Below the pieces are notes generated by a model. It saw nothing but the letters and a program-made list of their open reading frames with translations. It was not told where the DNA came from and did no database searches. A DNA stretch of 64,000 nucleotides, from contig NZ_JAHGUP010000025.1 of NCBI RefSeq assembly GCF_001989995.2, positions 1 to 64,000 on the forward strand. The letters are read 5' to 3'. The position numbers and the translations under genes are program-made. Shown in pieces: positions 9,203-19,923 of the stretch. Source of the stretch: Vibrio anguillarum (GTDB taxonomy: Bacteria > Pseudomonadota > Gammaproteobacteria > Enterobacterales > Vibrionaceae). Every line of letters starts with the position of its first letter. The stretch's first letter is position 1.

Positions 9203-9231
9203 TTGACTTAAATCAAGTTAAGCCATAGCAT
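9203..9231 (+). promoter_or_regulatory. Sigma70 promoter of metNIQ
   Basis: TTGACT at 9203-9208, a 17-base spacer and TAGCAT at 9226-9231, immediately downstream of the met boxes. The predicted leader is about 55 bases before the metN ATG at 9292. Confidence 0.7.
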
Positions 9232-9291
9232 CGTCCAACAAGTGAGAGAGAGTTCAACATTTTATTCTGTTATCCCTGCACAGGTTTTCCG

Positions 9292-10326
9292 ATGATTCAA
9301 ATTAATCAAGTAAATAAAGTTTTCTATCAAGGCAATAAGGAAATTCATGCTTTGAAAGAGATTAATCTTCACATTAAGCAAGGCACTATTTTTGGTGTAA
9401 TTGGCTCGTCAGGTGCAGGGAAAAGTACGCTGATTCGCTGTGTCAACATGCTAGAAGCTCCAACAACAGGTTCGGTTGTGGTTGATGGCGTTGATTTAAC
9501 TCAACTGAGCAAATCAGAACTCAGCCAAGCTCGTCGCAACATTGGCATGATCTTTCAACACTTCAATTTGCTTTCATCACGTACGGTATTTGACAACGTT
9601 GCTCTGCCACTTGAACTGGCTGGTGTCGAAAAAAATAGCATTGAAAAGAAAGTGTCAGAGCTGCTGCAACTGGTCGGCCTGACGGATAAGCGCGAAACTT
9701 ATCCTGCAAATCTGAGTGGTGGTCAAAAGCAACGTGTTGCAATAGCGCGAGCACTCGCCTCTGATCCCAAAGTATTGCTGTGTGACGAAGCCACCAGTGC
9801 GCTTGATCCTGCGACGACTCAATCGATTTTAGAGCTATTGAAAGAGATCAACCGCACACTCAATATCACCATTTTGCTAATTACTCACGAAATGGATGTG
9901 GTAAAAAGTATTTGCCACGAAGTGGCCATTATTGGCGACGGTGAACTGGTTGAAAAAGGCACAGTTGGCGAGATTTTTGCTCACCCTAAAACCGCCTTGG
10001 CCCATCAATTTATTCGCTCAACACTCGATTTATCAATTCCGGAAGATTACCAAGCTCGCCTGCAAGCCACTCGCGTAAAAGGTAGCTACCCACTGGTGCG
10101 ATTAGAGTTTACAGGCGCAACGGTTGATGCTCCCTTGATGACACAAATTGCCCGTAAATTTAATATTGATGTCAGTATATTAAGTTCTGACCTTGATTAC
10201 GCTGGTGGCGTTAAATTCGGCATGATGGTCGCTGAACTGTTTGGTAATGAGTCGGACGATACGGCTGCTCTTGAATTTCTTCGCGAAAACAACGTAAAAG
10301 TAGAGGTACTTGGTTATGTCCTTTAA
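9292..10326 (+). CDS. metN: Methionine ABC transporter ATP-binding protein
   Basis: 344 residues. Walker [10 protein letters not shown] at 38-46, Q loop MIFQHFN, signature LSGGQKQR and Walker [12 protein letters not shown] are all intact. The C-terminal 90 residues form the ACT-like NIL domain that senses methionine in MetN. It drives D/L-methionine uptake with MetI and MetQ. The metI start overlaps its last codons by 11 bases, so the two are coupled. MetJ boxes and a sigma70 promoter precede it. Confidence 0.96.
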   Translation: MIQINQVNKVFYQGNKEIHALKEINLHIKQGTIFGVIGSSGAGKSTLIRCVNMLEAPTTGSVVVDGVDLTQLSKSELSQARRNIGMIFQHFNLLSSRTVFDNVALPLELAGVEKNSIEKKVSELLQLVGLTDKRETYPANLSGGQKQRVAIARALASDPKVLLCDEATSALDPATTQSILELLKEINRTLNITILLITHEMDVVKSICHEVAIIGDGELVEKGTVGEIFAHPKTALAHQFIRSTLDLSIPEDYQARLQATRVKGSYPLVRLEFTGATVDAPLMTQIARKFNIDVSILSSDLDYAGGVKFGMMVAELFGNESDDTAALEFLRENNVKVEVLGYVL

Positions 10327-10993
10327 CACCATCACCGCTTGGTTAAACCTGAATGGCGATCTTCTACTGATAGCAACCTGGCAAACACTCTACATGGTCG
10401 CTGTCGCGGGCATCGTCGGTTTCGTGGTTGGTATTCCACTAGGGGTTATTTTACATACCACCAAAAAAGGCGGCCTTCTCGAAAACACTCAGCTGAACCG
10501 CATTCTTGGTGCCATCGTCAACATTGGTCGCTCTGTGCCATTTTTGGTGCTTATGGTGGCCATTATTCCGGTGACAAAACTGCTTGTCGGTACGTTTATT
10601 GGCACCACGGCGGCCATTGTGCCGCTGACGATTGGCGCAATTCCATTTGTCGCTCGTTTAATTGAAAGTGCATTGCTGGAAGTGCCCACTGGTTTGGTCG
10701 AAGCTGCGCAGTCAATGGGGGCTACGCCGATCCAAATTATTCGTAAAGTGTTGCTTCCTGAAGCGCTACCAACCATTGTCAACTCAGTCACCATCACTAT
10801 GGTCACTCTAGTAAGTTACTCTGCCATGGCCGGAACCGTTGGCGGCGGTGGCTTGGGCGATGTCGCTATTCGTTACGGCTTTCATCGCTACGACTTAGGC
10901 ATCATGACGGTCACCGTGGTGATGTTGATTGTCTTAGTACAAATTATTCAATCGATTGGCGATAAGTTTGTCCGCCGTGTCGACCACCGTTAA
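10316..10993 (+). CDS. metI: Methionine ABC transporter permease
   Basis: 225 residues from the ATG at 10316, inside the end of metN; a TTG two codons earlier is unlikely. Five or so membrane segments. The BPD-transport loop [24 protein letters not shown] at about 140-163 is the contact site for MetN. Middle gene of metNIQ. Confidence 0.95.
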   Translation: MSFNTITAWLNLNGDLLLIATWQTLYMVAVAGIVGFVVGIPLGVILHTTKKGGLLENTQLNRILGAIVNIGRSVPFLVLMVAIIPVTKLLVGTFIGTTAAIVPLTIGAIPFVARLIESALLEVPTGLVEAAQSMGATPIQIIRKVLLPEALPTIVNSVTITMVTLVSYSAMAGTVGGGGLGDVAIRYGFHRYDLGIMTVTVVMLIVLVQIIQSIGDKFVRRVDHR

Positions 10994-11042
10994 ATCACAA
11001 TAAAGTTAAAACACAGATTCGTTTTATAACAAGGAGTTAATC

Positions 11043-11852
11043 ATGAAATTTAGCCTTAAAGCTCTACTTACCCTCGCCGTTAGCGCTTCAGCACTCGTGC
11101 TGGCAGGCTGTGGTGAAAAAGCGGTCGACAACAATAAAATCAAAGTGGGTGTCATTGCCGGTGCTGAAGCACAAGTTGCTGAAGTTGCAGCAAAAATTGC
11201 AAAAGAAAAATACAACCTAGATGTAGAACTCGTAACGTTTACCGACTATGTTACCCCTAATGCGGCACTGGATGATGGTTCGATTGATATCAATGCATTC
11301 CAACACAAGCCATACCTTGATCAACAGATCGCTGACCGCGGTTACAAATTAGCGATTGCAGGTAACACCTTTGTTTACCCGATTGCTGGCTATTCAAAAC
11401 AAGTGAAATCGGTTGATGAGATTCAAGATGGCTCTCGTATTGCGGTACCTAACGATCCAACCAACCTTGGTCGCTCTTTACTGCTGCTAGAACAGCAAGG
11501 CCTTATTACTCTACGTGACGGAGCAGGCCTACTGGCAACGGTACGTGATGTGGTCGCCAACCCAAAAAACATCACTATTGTTGAGTTAGATGCCGCGCAA
11601 CTGCCTCGTTCACTTGACGACGTTACGCTCTCGATCATCAACACGACCTACGCCAGCTCAATCAATCTAACGCCTGAAAAAGATGGTGTGTTCGTTGAAG
11701 ATAAAGAGTCACCTTATGTCAATATCATTGTTTCTCGTGCAGAAAATCTGAATGCTGAAAACGTGACTAACTTTGTTAAAGCCTACCAAACAGAAGAAGT
11801 GTACCAAGCCGCTTCAAAAATTTTTGACGGTGGTGCAGTAAAAGGCTGGTAA
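11043..11852 (+). CDS. metQ: Methionine-binding lipoprotein
   Basis: 269 residues. The lipoprotein signal ends LAGC with Cys23. The NLPA/MetQ fold is marked by KVGVIAGAEAQ near the start of the mature part, the FTDYVTPNAALDDGSID segment, and the IVSRAEN region near the C-terminus. It delivers methionine to MetIN at the outer face of the inner membrane. A strong AAGGAG site precedes the ATG. Last gene of the operon, with a terminator at 11893. Confidence 0.96.
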   Translation: MKFSLKALLTLAVSASALVLAGCGEKAVDNNKIKVGVIAGAEAQVAEVAAKIAKEKYNLDVELVTFTDYVTPNAALDDGSIDINAFQHKPYLDQQIADRGYKLAIAGNTFVYPIAGYSKQVKSVDEIQDGSRIAVPNDPTNLGRSLLLLEQQGLITLRDGAGLLATVRDVVANPKNITIVELDAAQLPRSLDDVTLSIINTTYASSINLTPEKDGVFVEDKESPYVNIIVSRAENLNAENVTNFVKAYQTEEVYQAASKIFDGGAVKGW

Positions 11853-11892
11853 TTAATAAACCTATTACCTGTGCAAAAAGCCTATAAAAACA

Positions 11893-11923
11893 GAAAAGCC
11901 GATACGCGATGTATCGGCTTTTT
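11893..11923 (+). terminator. Terminator of metNIQ
   Basis: Stem GAAAAGCCGATAC / GTATCGGCTTTTT with a five-base loop, ending in a T run 40 bases past metQ. It also stands before the convergent gene ending at 11946. Confidence 0.88.
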
Positions 11924-11945
11924 CGTATCAACAACACGCACCTGT

Positions 11946-12722
11946 TTACTTAATATGATCCCAAGACATATTGGACACAATACGGCATGGGTCGCATTTA
12001 AAATGGAAAATGTCGTGCAGCTGTTCATCGAGTAGCCACTCTCCCCCACATTTCGGGCATTTTCTGGCTTGTTCGTCCGCTAGGCTCTGGCCGCCAACTC
12101 GATACTGATAGTAATAAGTAGGGACGTGGGTCAAAAACTCAATTCGTCCTCGTAAATCCCATCCTCTAATAAACAGCACACTGTCCACATCGCAAATCTC
12201 GTGCAGTGCAGCGTGTTCTGCTCGGCAACCACCCGCCATCTGAAGTTCATCACACGCCTGCCACTCTGTTTGCCATTTGATCACTGCTTTATGATCGCCA
12301 TTTAAGGTCGCAGAATTACGATATAAAGGGATCGGCAGCAATGTGTCACCACTGCGCAGCGGAGAACAAGTGTGTACATAAGTGGTGTAAAGTATCTGCC
12401 AGCTAGGCAAAACATCATCAGCGGCTTGCTCGGAATTAAGATCGCGCCCCAACAAACGGGCTTTCGGAGCCAGCAAACTAGCCTCCGTCAAGCGACTCAG
12501 GCACACCCTAACAAAATCAGAGTGATACTTAGGGTGTAAGCTTTCTTGCTCTGGGCAAACCACCCGCACAAAGAACTCGCCCTCTCCCATCACGATGGGG
12601 AATTCACGCCCAAGCACTTGACCGTTATAGCGTAAAGCATCCATTAGGCCATTAATCGCTTTGTCTACCGCCGAGATGGTCGTGTTATCAAAACACTCAA
12701 ACTGCAATTCAACCACGTACAT
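11946..12722 (-). CDS. DUF2310 family zinc-ribbon protein
   Basis: 258 residues, cytoplasmic, no signal. The C-terminal part has a zinc ribbon with CPKCGGEW at about 219-226 and a second pair FKCDPC about 20 residues later. It follows syd with a two-base gap, so they form one unit. The pairing with syd next to queF is the arrangement I recall for Vibrio. Function is unknown; nucleic-acid or protein binding is only suggested by the ribbon. Confidence 0.8.
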   Translation of the reverse strand: MYVVELQFECFDNTTISAVDKAINGLMDALRYNGQVLGREFPIVMGEGEFFVRVVCPEQESLHPKYHSDFVRVCLSRLTEASLLAPKARLLGRDLNSEQAADDVLPSWQILYTTYVHTCSPLRSGDTLLPIPLYRNSATLNGDHKAVIKWQTEWQACDELQMAGGCRAEHAALHEICDVDSVLFIRGWDLRGRIEFLTHVPTYYYQYRVGGQSLADEQARKCPKCGGEWLLDEQLHDIFHFKCDPCRIVSNMSWDHIK

Positions 12723-12724
12723 CG

Positions 12725-13270
12725 TTACACCACAGGTTCTAAATTAGCGAAAAACTCGGCCACACTTTCGGCCAGCACGTCGCGTTTATCGGTACCTAAA
12801 CGTTCTAATAACACATGGCCAGAAAGGTTACAGATCGAAATTACATCCATCTCCGCATCGGTTGCACCAATAAACACGGTTGGTTTGAGTTTTAGTCGGC
12901 GCTGAGTCACCAAATGACCGAGGATATTTTCCTGCAAACGAACAAAATCATCCTCACTCCACACTTGCAATAGAGCGAGCTCGTTGCCTTGCCATTTAGC
13001 GGGCATGTCCGCACAAAACTGTACGCCATAAAAGGCTTTAATATCAGAATGTAGAGTCAATTCAATCGCTGCTTCTACGTTAGAAAAATCAGCTGCAACC
13101 GATCTGACGACGGGCTTCCACAGCACACTGTCTTGGTCGTTCATCACTGCGCAAGGGGAATCTAACTCAGCCAACTCATCATTACGAGGAGACTCGCCAT
13201 GCTTTGTTTGGTAAGCGTCAAGATAACGTTGAGTAAATGAAAGTAAGGCTTGCTCGGCAGTTTGTGCCAT
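12725..13270 (-). CDS. syd: SecY-interacting protein Syd
   Basis: 181 residues from the ATG at 13270, the length of E. coli Syd, with GGAG ten bases upstream. A longer reading frame extends back to 13450 but would overlap the start of divergent queF and is rejected. Syd is a small acidic protein on the cytoplasmic face of the inner membrane that binds SecY. Family marks are SPC near residue 45, WKPV and the [12 protein letters not shown] segment. Confidence 0.9.
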   Translation of the reverse strand: MAQTAEQALLSFTQRYLDAYQTKHGESPRNDELAELDSPCAVMNDQDSVLWKPVVRSVAADFSNVEAAIELTLHSDIKAFYGVQFCADMPAKWQGNELALLQVWSEDDFVRLQENILGHLVTQRRLKLKPTVFIGATDAEMDVISICNLSGHVLLERLGTDKRDVLAESVAEFFANLEPVV

Positions 13271-13368
13271 GAAGTGCTCCAAAATTGATGAGTCGCTGCC
13301 TTGTGTGATGACAGCAACCCTAGGATTGCGTAAAATTCTGCTTATTCTAATCGAATTGACGTGAAAGT

Positions 13369-14214
13369 ATGAGCAAATATTCCGATGCCAAAGCGCTGGC
13401 AGGGTTAACCCTTGGCAAAAAAACCGACTACGCCAAACAATACGATCCAAGCTTACTGCAACCTGTCCCTCGTAGCTTAAACCGTGATGATCTGCATTTG
13501 GGGGATAGCTTACCGTTTAAAGGCTGTGACATTTGGACTTTGTACGAGCTCTCTTGGCTCAATGAAAAAGGGTTACCACAAGTGGCAATTGGCGAGGTTT
13601 CTATCCCTGCGACAAGTGCTAGTTTGATTGAATCTAAATCCTTTAAGCTCTACCTCAATAGCTATAACCAAAGCAAAGTAGCCAGTTGGGATGAAGTAAC
13701 GCAGCGCTTAACCAACGATTTATCGGCCTGTGCCGGCGCGCCAGTCAGTGTCACTCTCAACCCGGTGAGCGATTACACTGGCCAAGCAATTGTGACTATG
13801 CAAGGTGAATGCATTGATGGACAAGATATTGAGATTGAAAGTTACCAATTTGATGCCAGCTTACTGAAAAGTGCCGCGCGTGGTGAGCAAGTCAATGAAA
13901 CACTGCACAGCCATTTACTGAAATCGAACTGTTTAATCACCAATCAACCCGACTGGGGCAGCGTCGAAATTCATTATCAAGGTCCACAAATTGATCGAGA
14001 AGCACTGTTACGTTATCTCGTCTCATTTCGTGAACATAATGAGTTCCACGAACAGTGTGTAGAGCGCATCTTCACCGACATTATGCAATACTGCCAACCG
14101 ACACAGTTAACAGTATACGCTCGATACACTCGCCGCGGCGGTTTGGATATCAACCCATTTCGCTCAACCGAACAAGAACGGCCAACACATAACCAACGTA
14201 TGGCCCGTCAATAA
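13369..14214 (+). CDS. queF: NADPH-dependent 7-cyano-7-deazaguanine reductase
   Basis: 281 residues, the long (YqcD-type) form with two tandem T-fold halves. It reduces the nitrile preQ0 to preQ1 in queuosine synthesis. The QueF signature ESKSFKLY is at 88-95; catalytic Cys188 ([12 protein letters not shown]) and Asp195 are present. It is divergent from syd, 98 bases apart. No preQ1 riboswitch was recognised in the short leader. Confidence 0.95.
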   Translation: MSKYSDAKALAGLTLGKKTDYAKQYDPSLLQPVPRSLNRDDLHLGDSLPFKGCDIWTLYELSWLNEKGLPQVAIGEVSIPATSASLIESKSFKLYLNSYNQSKVASWDEVTQRLTNDLSACAGAPVSVTLNPVSDYTGQAIVTMQGECIDGQDIEIESYQFDASLLKSAARGEQVNETLHSHLLKSNCLITNQPDWGSVEIHYQGPQIDREALLRYLVSFREHNEFHEQCVERIFTDIMQYCQPTQLTVYARYTRRGGLDINPFRSTEQERPTHNQRMARQ

Positions 14215-14228
14215 GGATTAGCATTAGG

Positions 14229-16496
14229 ATGATCAACGTGCGCTGGACACTTTTGCTCAGTTTAACTCTGGCTCTGTTTTCATTGGCTTCACAAGCCACT
14301 ATCTACTCGTCGCCAATGTTAAATGAAGCCAATGGGTTGATTGATATCTCACCGAATCAAGCCAAAACCCTAGCCACTGAGTATCTGACTCAGCGCAAGT
14401 TGGCCGAAAAATCAGAAAAATCATCATCAGTGATGGCGCGCGATGAAAGCGACAGTCGGATTAGAACACCGGGCAGCAGCGTTGATGCGTTAAAGATTTT
14501 AGCCAAAGCAGAGTTCCAGTTGCACAATATGGATGCCGCACTGGCCGCGTTAAAACTTGCTGAAGAGCTCACGCAACACTATCAATTACCTTATTTAGCC
14601 ACGGATGTACAAATACTCAAAACTCGCCTAATTTGGCTCAATAATAATGATGCAAGCGCCGCTCGGCAGGCGCTACGCGCGATCAGCATTCAATATGATG
14701 CCATCAAAAATGCGGATCAAGTGGCAAAAGGTCTCGATTATAAAATTACCCTGCTCAAAGCAGAAATTGCCTCAAAAGCCAATGATATCGAACTGGCCAA
14801 TAAGCTTTTTGCTGACCTAAAGCCTTACATTGATTCGATCTCCTCACCGAAAACCGTGATTGAATATCAGATTGTTATTGGTCAACATTTTCTCACTCAT
14901 GGCTTTTACAATCGTGCTTTATCTGAGTTGCTAGTTGCCTATTGGGGCGCGATTGAAAACAACTCAAGCGCCCTACTCGCTAAAACCAATACCTTACTGG
15001 CTCAGCTTTTTTTTGAAAGAAAAGTGCTCGATAAGGCTTTAGAGCATTTGTCTCAAGCCGCCGATTTTTATGACGGCTATAACAAGTCGCCAGCCTTGGC
15101 TGATGTATTGCAACGTATGGGCGATGTCTATTACCAGCAAGGTAAATACAATCTAGCGCTCGTTCACTACTTCAACGTGATCGATCACGAAACGAGCCGC
15201 AATGATCTGGAAAAAGTCATTGAAGTGCGTATTAGTTTGGCGGCGACCTATCTTAATCTCTATAACTACCCATTAACTGACCAATATCTCACTCGCGCTG
15301 AAGACTTGCTTGAGCTGAAAGATTATCCTCGTTTAAAGGCACAGGCTTACTTACTGCATTCAGGATTAGCCTTTCACCAAAAACAAGCCGATGTGGTCAT
15401 CAGCAACGCTCAACACGCCTTAAGCGTTGCTAAAACGATGCAAGATGAAGAGATTGAAGAGCATGCCTATCGGTTACTGGCCTTGGGTTATGAGCAAAAC
15501 GGTCAGTACGCACAGGCCTTAGAGAACATAAAACGCAGCAATGCACTATCGCAAATACGCCAAGAAAAACTCAATCAGATCAGTGAAGATGCTTTTCGTC
15601 AACAAAAAGAGTTTGTAGAACAAACCCTACATCTGGTTGGGCAAGAAAAAGCGCTGCTCAAAACTCAAGAAGAGTATAATAAATTCAAAAAGATAGCCTT
15701 TATTCTGTTTATCATCTCCATCATTTTATTTTTACTGCTACTGCGTAGAGGCTACCTTATCCAGTTGCAAAATGAAGAAATCGATGAACTCAACAGCACG
15801 CTCTTTACCCATTCTCGCTCTCGCTTGCGTAACTTGCGCATGCTCAATGCTAAGCTTCCTTCAGCGATGCAAAAAAGCAGCCGTCATTTTGAGCCGTGGT
15901 ATATTGGTGAACTCATCCACGAGCCACTGAGTGATCGCCTCCGCTTTGTGATGATTGATATTCCCTTTCTGCGCAACATGTACTTAGAACATGGCTATTC
16001 AGCTGGCTTAGAATTGGAGCATCAATTTGGTCAGTTTTTAAAATCGAAAATCAAAGAACCAAATCGGATTTATCACTTTTCAGATTCCAATCTGCTCTAT
16101 ATCGAACCGAATGCCGAGCGCAATACACCGCCTGAAATCGCATTCGATCAAATTCAGCAATGGATAGATGAATTTCAACCTGAACGTCGCTTAAACCGTA
16201 CAATACGGATGGGCATCGCCGACTACCCCTTTTTGCCAAGAGCTTATATGGCGATTAATGATAAAGAGCTGCTCGATATTCTGCTGATGGCAACCAACAC
16301 GGCTCGTGAGCTAAGCATGAGAGAAGGAGCAAGCCATTGGGTCTACTTAAAAGCGATCGATAACGCTCCAGCCGCTAGTTTTGCCTCCAACAATATTCGC
16401 AAATCATGCAAGCACGCCATCAATCAAGGGTTGATAAAAGTGCATTCTTCTTATAAGAATGAGGAGAGCATCAAAAAACTCCTAAAAGATGGGTAA
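14229..16496 (+). CDS. TPR-repeat membrane protein with degenerate GGDEF-like tail
   Basis: 755 residues. A signal peptide (1-24, cut near SQA) is followed by a periplasmic region of helical repeats of TPR type from about residue 80 to 450, with motifs such as ALAALKLAEEL, GDVYYQQGKYNLAL and ALGYEQNGQYAQAL. A coiled stretch precedes one membrane segment at about 492-511. The cytoplasmic 240 residues resemble a GGDEF fold (FVMIDIPFLRNMYLEHGYSAG) but lack the GGDEF loop. It starts 14 bases after queF, and the next gene is a diguanylate-cyclase-like protein. A sensory partner of that enzyme is plausible but inferred. Confidence 0.75.
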   Translation: MINVRWTLLLSLTLALFSLASQATIYSSPMLNEANGLIDISPNQAKTLATEYLTQRKLAEKSEKSSSVMARDESDSRIRTPGSSVDALKILAKAEFQLHNMDAALAALKLAEELTQHYQLPYLATDVQILKTRLIWLNNNDASAARQALRAISIQYDAIKNADQVAKGLDYKITLLKAEIASKANDIELANKLFADLKPYIDSISSPKTVIEYQIVIGQHFLTHGFYNRALSELLVAYWGAIENNSSALLAKTNTLLAQLFFERKVLDKALEHLSQAADFYDGYNKSPALADVLQRMGDVYYQQGKYNLALVHYFNVIDHETSRNDLEKVIEVRISLAATYLNLYNYPLTDQYLTRAEDLLELKDYPRLKAQAYLLHSGLAFHQKQADVVISNAQHALSVAKTMQDEEIEEHAYRLLALGYEQNGQYAQALENIKRSNALSQIRQEKLNQISEDAFRQQKEFVEQTLHLVGQEKALLKTQEEYNKFKKIAFILFIISIILFLLLLRRGYLIQLQNEEIDELNSTLFTHSRSRLRNLRMLNAKLPSAMQKSSRHFEPWYIGELIHEPLSDRLRFVMIDIPFLRNMYLEHGYSAGLELEHQFGQFLKSKIKEPNRIYHFSDSNLLYIEPNAERNTPPEIAFDQIQQWIDEFQPERRLNRTIRMGIADYPFLPRAYMAINDKELLDILLMATNTARELSMREGASHWVYLKAIDNAPAASFASNNIRKSCKHAINQGLIKVHSSYKNEESIKKLLKDG

Positions 16497-16605
16497 TTAC
16501 TCGGCATTCAATGTGTTAAAGCAGTGACGTGGGCAATTAATTTGTTATTATCGATAAATCAATTAATAGGATCCTAACGATCCTCGCAGTTTAGTTTAGT
16601 TGTAC

Positions 16606-18162
16606 ATGGGCGCTCTCGAACAGGATATTCAAACACAGTTACAGCAGCTGAAAACTCAGTTGGAACAGGTTCGTTTGACACACAGGGACACTTCGTTCAA
16701 ATTTAAACGAGAACATACTGTCCTAAAACGGATCGTCGCATCATTAAGCTTGGCGTGTCAGGGTAATGATCATCAGCTAAATATTAATTTATCGGATCTT
16801 CGTGAAGCTCTAGAACAACAAAAAGACGTAAGCACGCTCATACCTCGCTTAGCCGTATTGGAGCGCATGTTGAAGCAACAAACTTTGGTTATGGAAAAAG
16901 AAAACTCTCATTTGGACTCTCAAATCAAACATTGTGGAGAAACATTACTTCGCGTTGCTGGCCTACCCGCCAAACTTAAGCGTGATTTGCGTGATCTGCT
17001 CAGTTTTTCAGAAGCTCAGCCTAAAGCCGAACAAGCGATTCAACTGCTTGGGATTTATGAACGTGCAATCAAAATAATAACAGCGAATCCGAATACGGCC
17101 ATCAGCGAGCTGCATGTCGCGGATAGAGAGCTATTGACCAAGCTATCCGATGAACTGCAACACCTGATCACTGAATTGGATTTTGAAGGTGAATCAGGGG
17201 AACTACTGGTAGATATTCGTGCCAAGCTGTTGATTGGCGTATCGACATCAACGCTCTTAGAGTTGACGTTAGAGATTCTAAAACTGGTGATTGATGGCAC
17301 CAACAGTGAGCGCAAAACATCTGAGAAGTTTTTAGAACAGGTCAACTCATCACTCACAAAACACATTAAAAGTAGCACTCACAACGCAGACCAAAGCCAG
17401 AGTTACTTTGAACATCGCCAAGAGATGAATGCTGAACTCGCCGCTTTGATTACCCAAAGCCAAACCCTAATCAAAGATTCTGTGGCGATTGACGATCTTA
17501 AGCTCTCCGTTTCACCTATATTATGCGAAATGGCGTCACTTTCTGAACGCTTAAGTCATGCAGAGCAACGCGAGCAGGCACTGATTGAACGCTTAAATTA
17601 TGGCAAAAATCAAATGGAAGCTCTGTTTGAGCTCACCCAAGATTATCGCCGTCGATTGGAAGATCAGTCTCAGCGCTTGCTGCTTGATCCACTGACAAAA
17701 GTCTATAATCGCACCGCCTTTAATGACCACCTTGAGCTGGAATATCGGCGCTGGATAAGAGCTCAACACACTTTCCGAATCGTAATCTTTGATATTGATA
17801 AGTTCAAAACTATCAACGATAGCTTTGGCTATACGGCAGGTGATAAAGCCCTTAAAATTATTGCCCGCACCATATCCAAAGAAGCATCCGATACGGATAC
17901 CGTGGCACGTTTCTCTGGTGAAGAATTTATCATTTTACTTCCCGATCAAGAAGATAATCACTGTTTCAAGCTAGTGCAAAATATTCAACGTAATGTGTCT
18001 AAACTGCCTTTCAAGTTCAGAGACAAGAGTATTACGATTACACTTTCAGCCGCGAGTACCTGTTTTAAAGACTCCGATACGCCAGAGGAAGTACTTGAAC
18101 GTTTACGCCGCTCGTTACTAGAAGCCAAGAGTTTCGGTCCTAACCAAGTGGTTTGGAAATAA
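16606..18162 (+). CDS. GGDEF-domain protein with SGEEF active-site variant
   Basis: 518 residues from the ATG at 16606; a TTG two codons upstream is also possible and neither has a clear ribosome site. No signal or membrane segment. About 340 residues of mostly helical, coiled-coil-like sequence precede a GGDEF domain (DPLTKVYNRTAFN, then DIDKFKTINDSFGYTAGD). The active loop reads S437-G-E-E-F. No RxxD inhibitory site is found five residues before it (SDTD instead). It corresponds by position to V. cholerae VC0900 (CdgG), described as non-canonical. Cyclase activity cannot be decided from sequence. Confidence 0.85.
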   Translation: MGALEQDIQTQLQQLKTQLEQVRLTHRDTSFKFKREHTVLKRIVASLSLACQGNDHQLNINLSDLREALEQQKDVSTLIPRLAVLERMLKQQTLVMEKENSHLDSQIKHCGETLLRVAGLPAKLKRDLRDLLSFSEAQPKAEQAIQLLGIYERAIKIITANPNTAISELHVADRELLTKLSDELQHLITELDFEGESGELLVDIRAKLLIGVSTSTLLELTLEILKLVIDGTNSERKTSEKFLEQVNSSLTKHIKSSTHNADQSQSYFEHRQEMNAELAALITQSQTLIKDSVAIDDLKLSVSPILCEMASLSERLSHAEQREQALIERLNYGKNQMEALFELTQDYRRRLEDQSQRLLLDPLTKVYNRTAFNDHLELEYRRWIRAQHTFRIVIFDIDKFKTINDSFGYTAGDKALKIIARTISKEASDTDTVARFSGEEFIILLPDQEDNHCFKLVQNIQRNVSKLPFKFRDKSITITLSAASTCFKDSDTPEEVLERLRRSLLEAKSFGPNQVVWK

Positions 18163-18202
18163 ACACAAGTCCAGATCGGATAATGTAGACAAAAGAAATC
18201 CA

Positions 18203-18236
18203 TTCAAATAGCGGCCTTAACTGGTCGCTATTTGAA
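18203..18236. other. Hairpin after the GGDEF gene; gap 18163-18466
   Basis: Inverted repeat TTCAAATAGCGGCC / GGTCGCTATTTGAA with a six-base loop and one G-T pair. No T run follows on the plus strand, so it is a weak terminator or a processing/stability hairpin. The remaining 230 bases before ppnN show no gene; they should carry the ppnN promoter. Confidence 0.5.
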
Positions 18237-18466
18237 CAAAACCAAACTAAAGCGTGCTGAACATCACACTCTGCTTGCATAAACATTTCCTAACAATCGA
18301 GAAAAGAACTAGATTGATACTGTAATTTCAATCAGTTATATCGTCCTATCGCACATCCGTCACTAAACGAACCATGACCTATACTCCATACTAAGCGGGT
18401 ATATATAAAAACCAACTTTAGTCGTAGCGTGGACATTTTCCTTACTTCTCAACTAAGGAGGCCAGT

Positions 18467-19834
18467 ATGATTACTCATATCAGCCCTACAGGCAGCATGG
18501 ATCTGCTTTCTCAACTTGAAGTTGAGCGTCTAAAAAAGACCGCGTCGAGCGATCTATATCAACTGTATCGCAACTGTACTTTGGCGGTACTTAACTCTGG
18601 TAGCCATACGGATAACTCAAAAGAACTTCTTGAAAAATATAAATCTTTTGATGTCACTGTCATGCGCCGTGAACGCGGTATCAAGCTAGAGTTGACGAAT
18701 CCACCAGAACATGCCTTTGTTGATGGACAGATCATTAAAGGAATTCAAGAACATCTGTTTTCGGTCCTACGCGATATCGTTTATGTCAACATGCATCTGG
18801 CGGATAATCAGCGCCTAAATCTTACCAATGCCATTCACATCACCAACTTAGTGTTTGGTATTTTGCGTAATGCCAGTGCCTTGGTTCCCGGTCTTGAACC
18901 TAACTTAGTGGTTTGTTGGGGTGGACACTCTATCAACCCTACTGAGTACCAATATACGCGGGAAGTGGGCCATGAACTGGGTTTGCGTGAACTGAACATT
19001 TGTACAGGCTGCGGACCAGGCGCTATGGAGGGGCCAATGAAAGGGGCCGCCATTGGACACGCTAAACAGCGCTATACCGCACAACGCTATCTTGGCTTAA
19101 CCGAACCATCGATCATTGCCGCCGAGCCACCAAATCCGATTGTGAACGAATTGGTGATTATGCCGGATATTGAAAAACGCCTAGAAGCTTTTGTGCGAAT
19201 GGCGCACGGCATCATTATTTTCCCCGGTGGAGCAGGAACAGCGGAAGAACTGCTGTACATTTTGGGTATCATGATGCACCCAGATAACGCAAGCCAACCA
19301 ATGCCAATTGTACTGACTGGTCCAAAAGAGAGCGAAGCCTACTTCCGTTCAATCGACACATTCATTGCCGAAACATTAGGTGAAAAAGCACGCCAGCATT
19401 ATCAAATCGTCATTGATGATCCAGAAAAAGCGGCGCGTATCATGAGCCAAGCGATGCCGCTGGTTCGTCAGCATCGTAAAGATAGTGGTGATGCTTATAG
19501 TTTCAACTGGTCCCTCAAAATCGAGCCTGAGTTCCAACTGCCTTTTGAACCGACTCACGACAGTATGGCCAACTTGGATTTACACCTAAACCAAAAACCA
19601 GAAGTACTCGCTGCTAACTTGCGTCGCGCCTTCTCTGGCATTGTCGCTGGTAATGTGAAAGCGGAAGGCATTCGAGAAATTGAACGTCACGGCCCATTCA
19701 TCATTGATGGCGATGCCCAATTGATGAAAAAAATGGATCTATTGCTAAAAGACTTCGTTGCACAACACCGAATGAAGCTGCCCGGCGGCAGTGCTTATGA
19801 ACCTTGCTATAAAATTGCAACCAATAACCATTAA
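18467..19834 (+). CDS. ppnN: Pyrimidine/purine nucleotide 5'-monophosphate nucleosidase
   Basis: 455 residues, the YgdH/PpnN length. The LOG-type core carries PGGAGTAEE near residue 262, with a [10 protein letters not shown] motif before it. It cleaves nucleoside monophosphates to base and ribose 5-phosphate; the E. coli enzyme is controlled by (p)ppGpp. A very strong AAGGAGG site lies before the ATG. Its stop codon lies inside a seven-base tandem repeat (19825-19866). A terminator follows before xni. Confidence 0.95.
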   Translation: MITHISPTGSMDLLSQLEVERLKKTASSDLYQLYRNCTLAVLNSGSHTDNSKELLEKYKSFDVTVMRRERGIKLELTNPPEHAFVDGQIIKGIQEHLFSVLRDIVYVNMHLADNQRLNLTNAIHITNLVFGILRNASALVPGLEPNLVVCWGGHSINPTEYQYTREVGHELGLRELNICTGCGPGAMEGPMKGAAIGHAKQRYTAQRYLGLTEPSIIAAEPPNPIVNELVIMPDIEKRLEAFVRMAHGIIIFPGGAGTAEELLYILGIMMHPDNASQPMPIVLTGPKESEAYFRSIDTFIAETLGEKARQHYQIVIDDPEKAARIMSQAMPLVRQHRKDSGDAYSFNWSLKIEPEFQLPFEPTHDSMANLDLHLNQKPEVLAANLRRAFSGIVAGNVKAEGIREIERHGPFIIDGDAQLMKKMDLLLKDFVAQHRMKLPGGSAYEPCYKIATNNH

Positions 19835-19866
19835 CCATTAACCATTAACCATTAACCATTAACCAT
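19825..19866 (+). repeat. Six tandem copies of TAACCAT
   Basis: Six perfect seven-base units followed by a partial TAA. The ppnN stop (19832-19834) is the start of the second unit. The first unit encodes the end of PpnN and the rest is untranslated, so slippage would not change the protein. It would change the distance from ppnN to its terminator and to xni. Confidence 0.95.
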
Positions 19867-19923
19867 TAAAGGCAAAAATAACTTATGCCGGGGATGAGTG
19901 GCAATATTAAGTGAGATCATTAC

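Noticed and set aside
9292..11852. metNIQ as a general amino-acid transporter
   Set aside because: The NIL domain of MetN, the MetQ fold and the MetJ boxes all point to methionine.
13271..13450. Upstream extension of the syd frame
   Set aside because: It overlaps the start of divergent queF; the ATG at 13270 has a good GGAG site and gives the family length.
18203..18236. Hairpin after the GGDEF gene as a terminator
   Set aside because: There is no T run on the plus strand; listed only as a hairpin.
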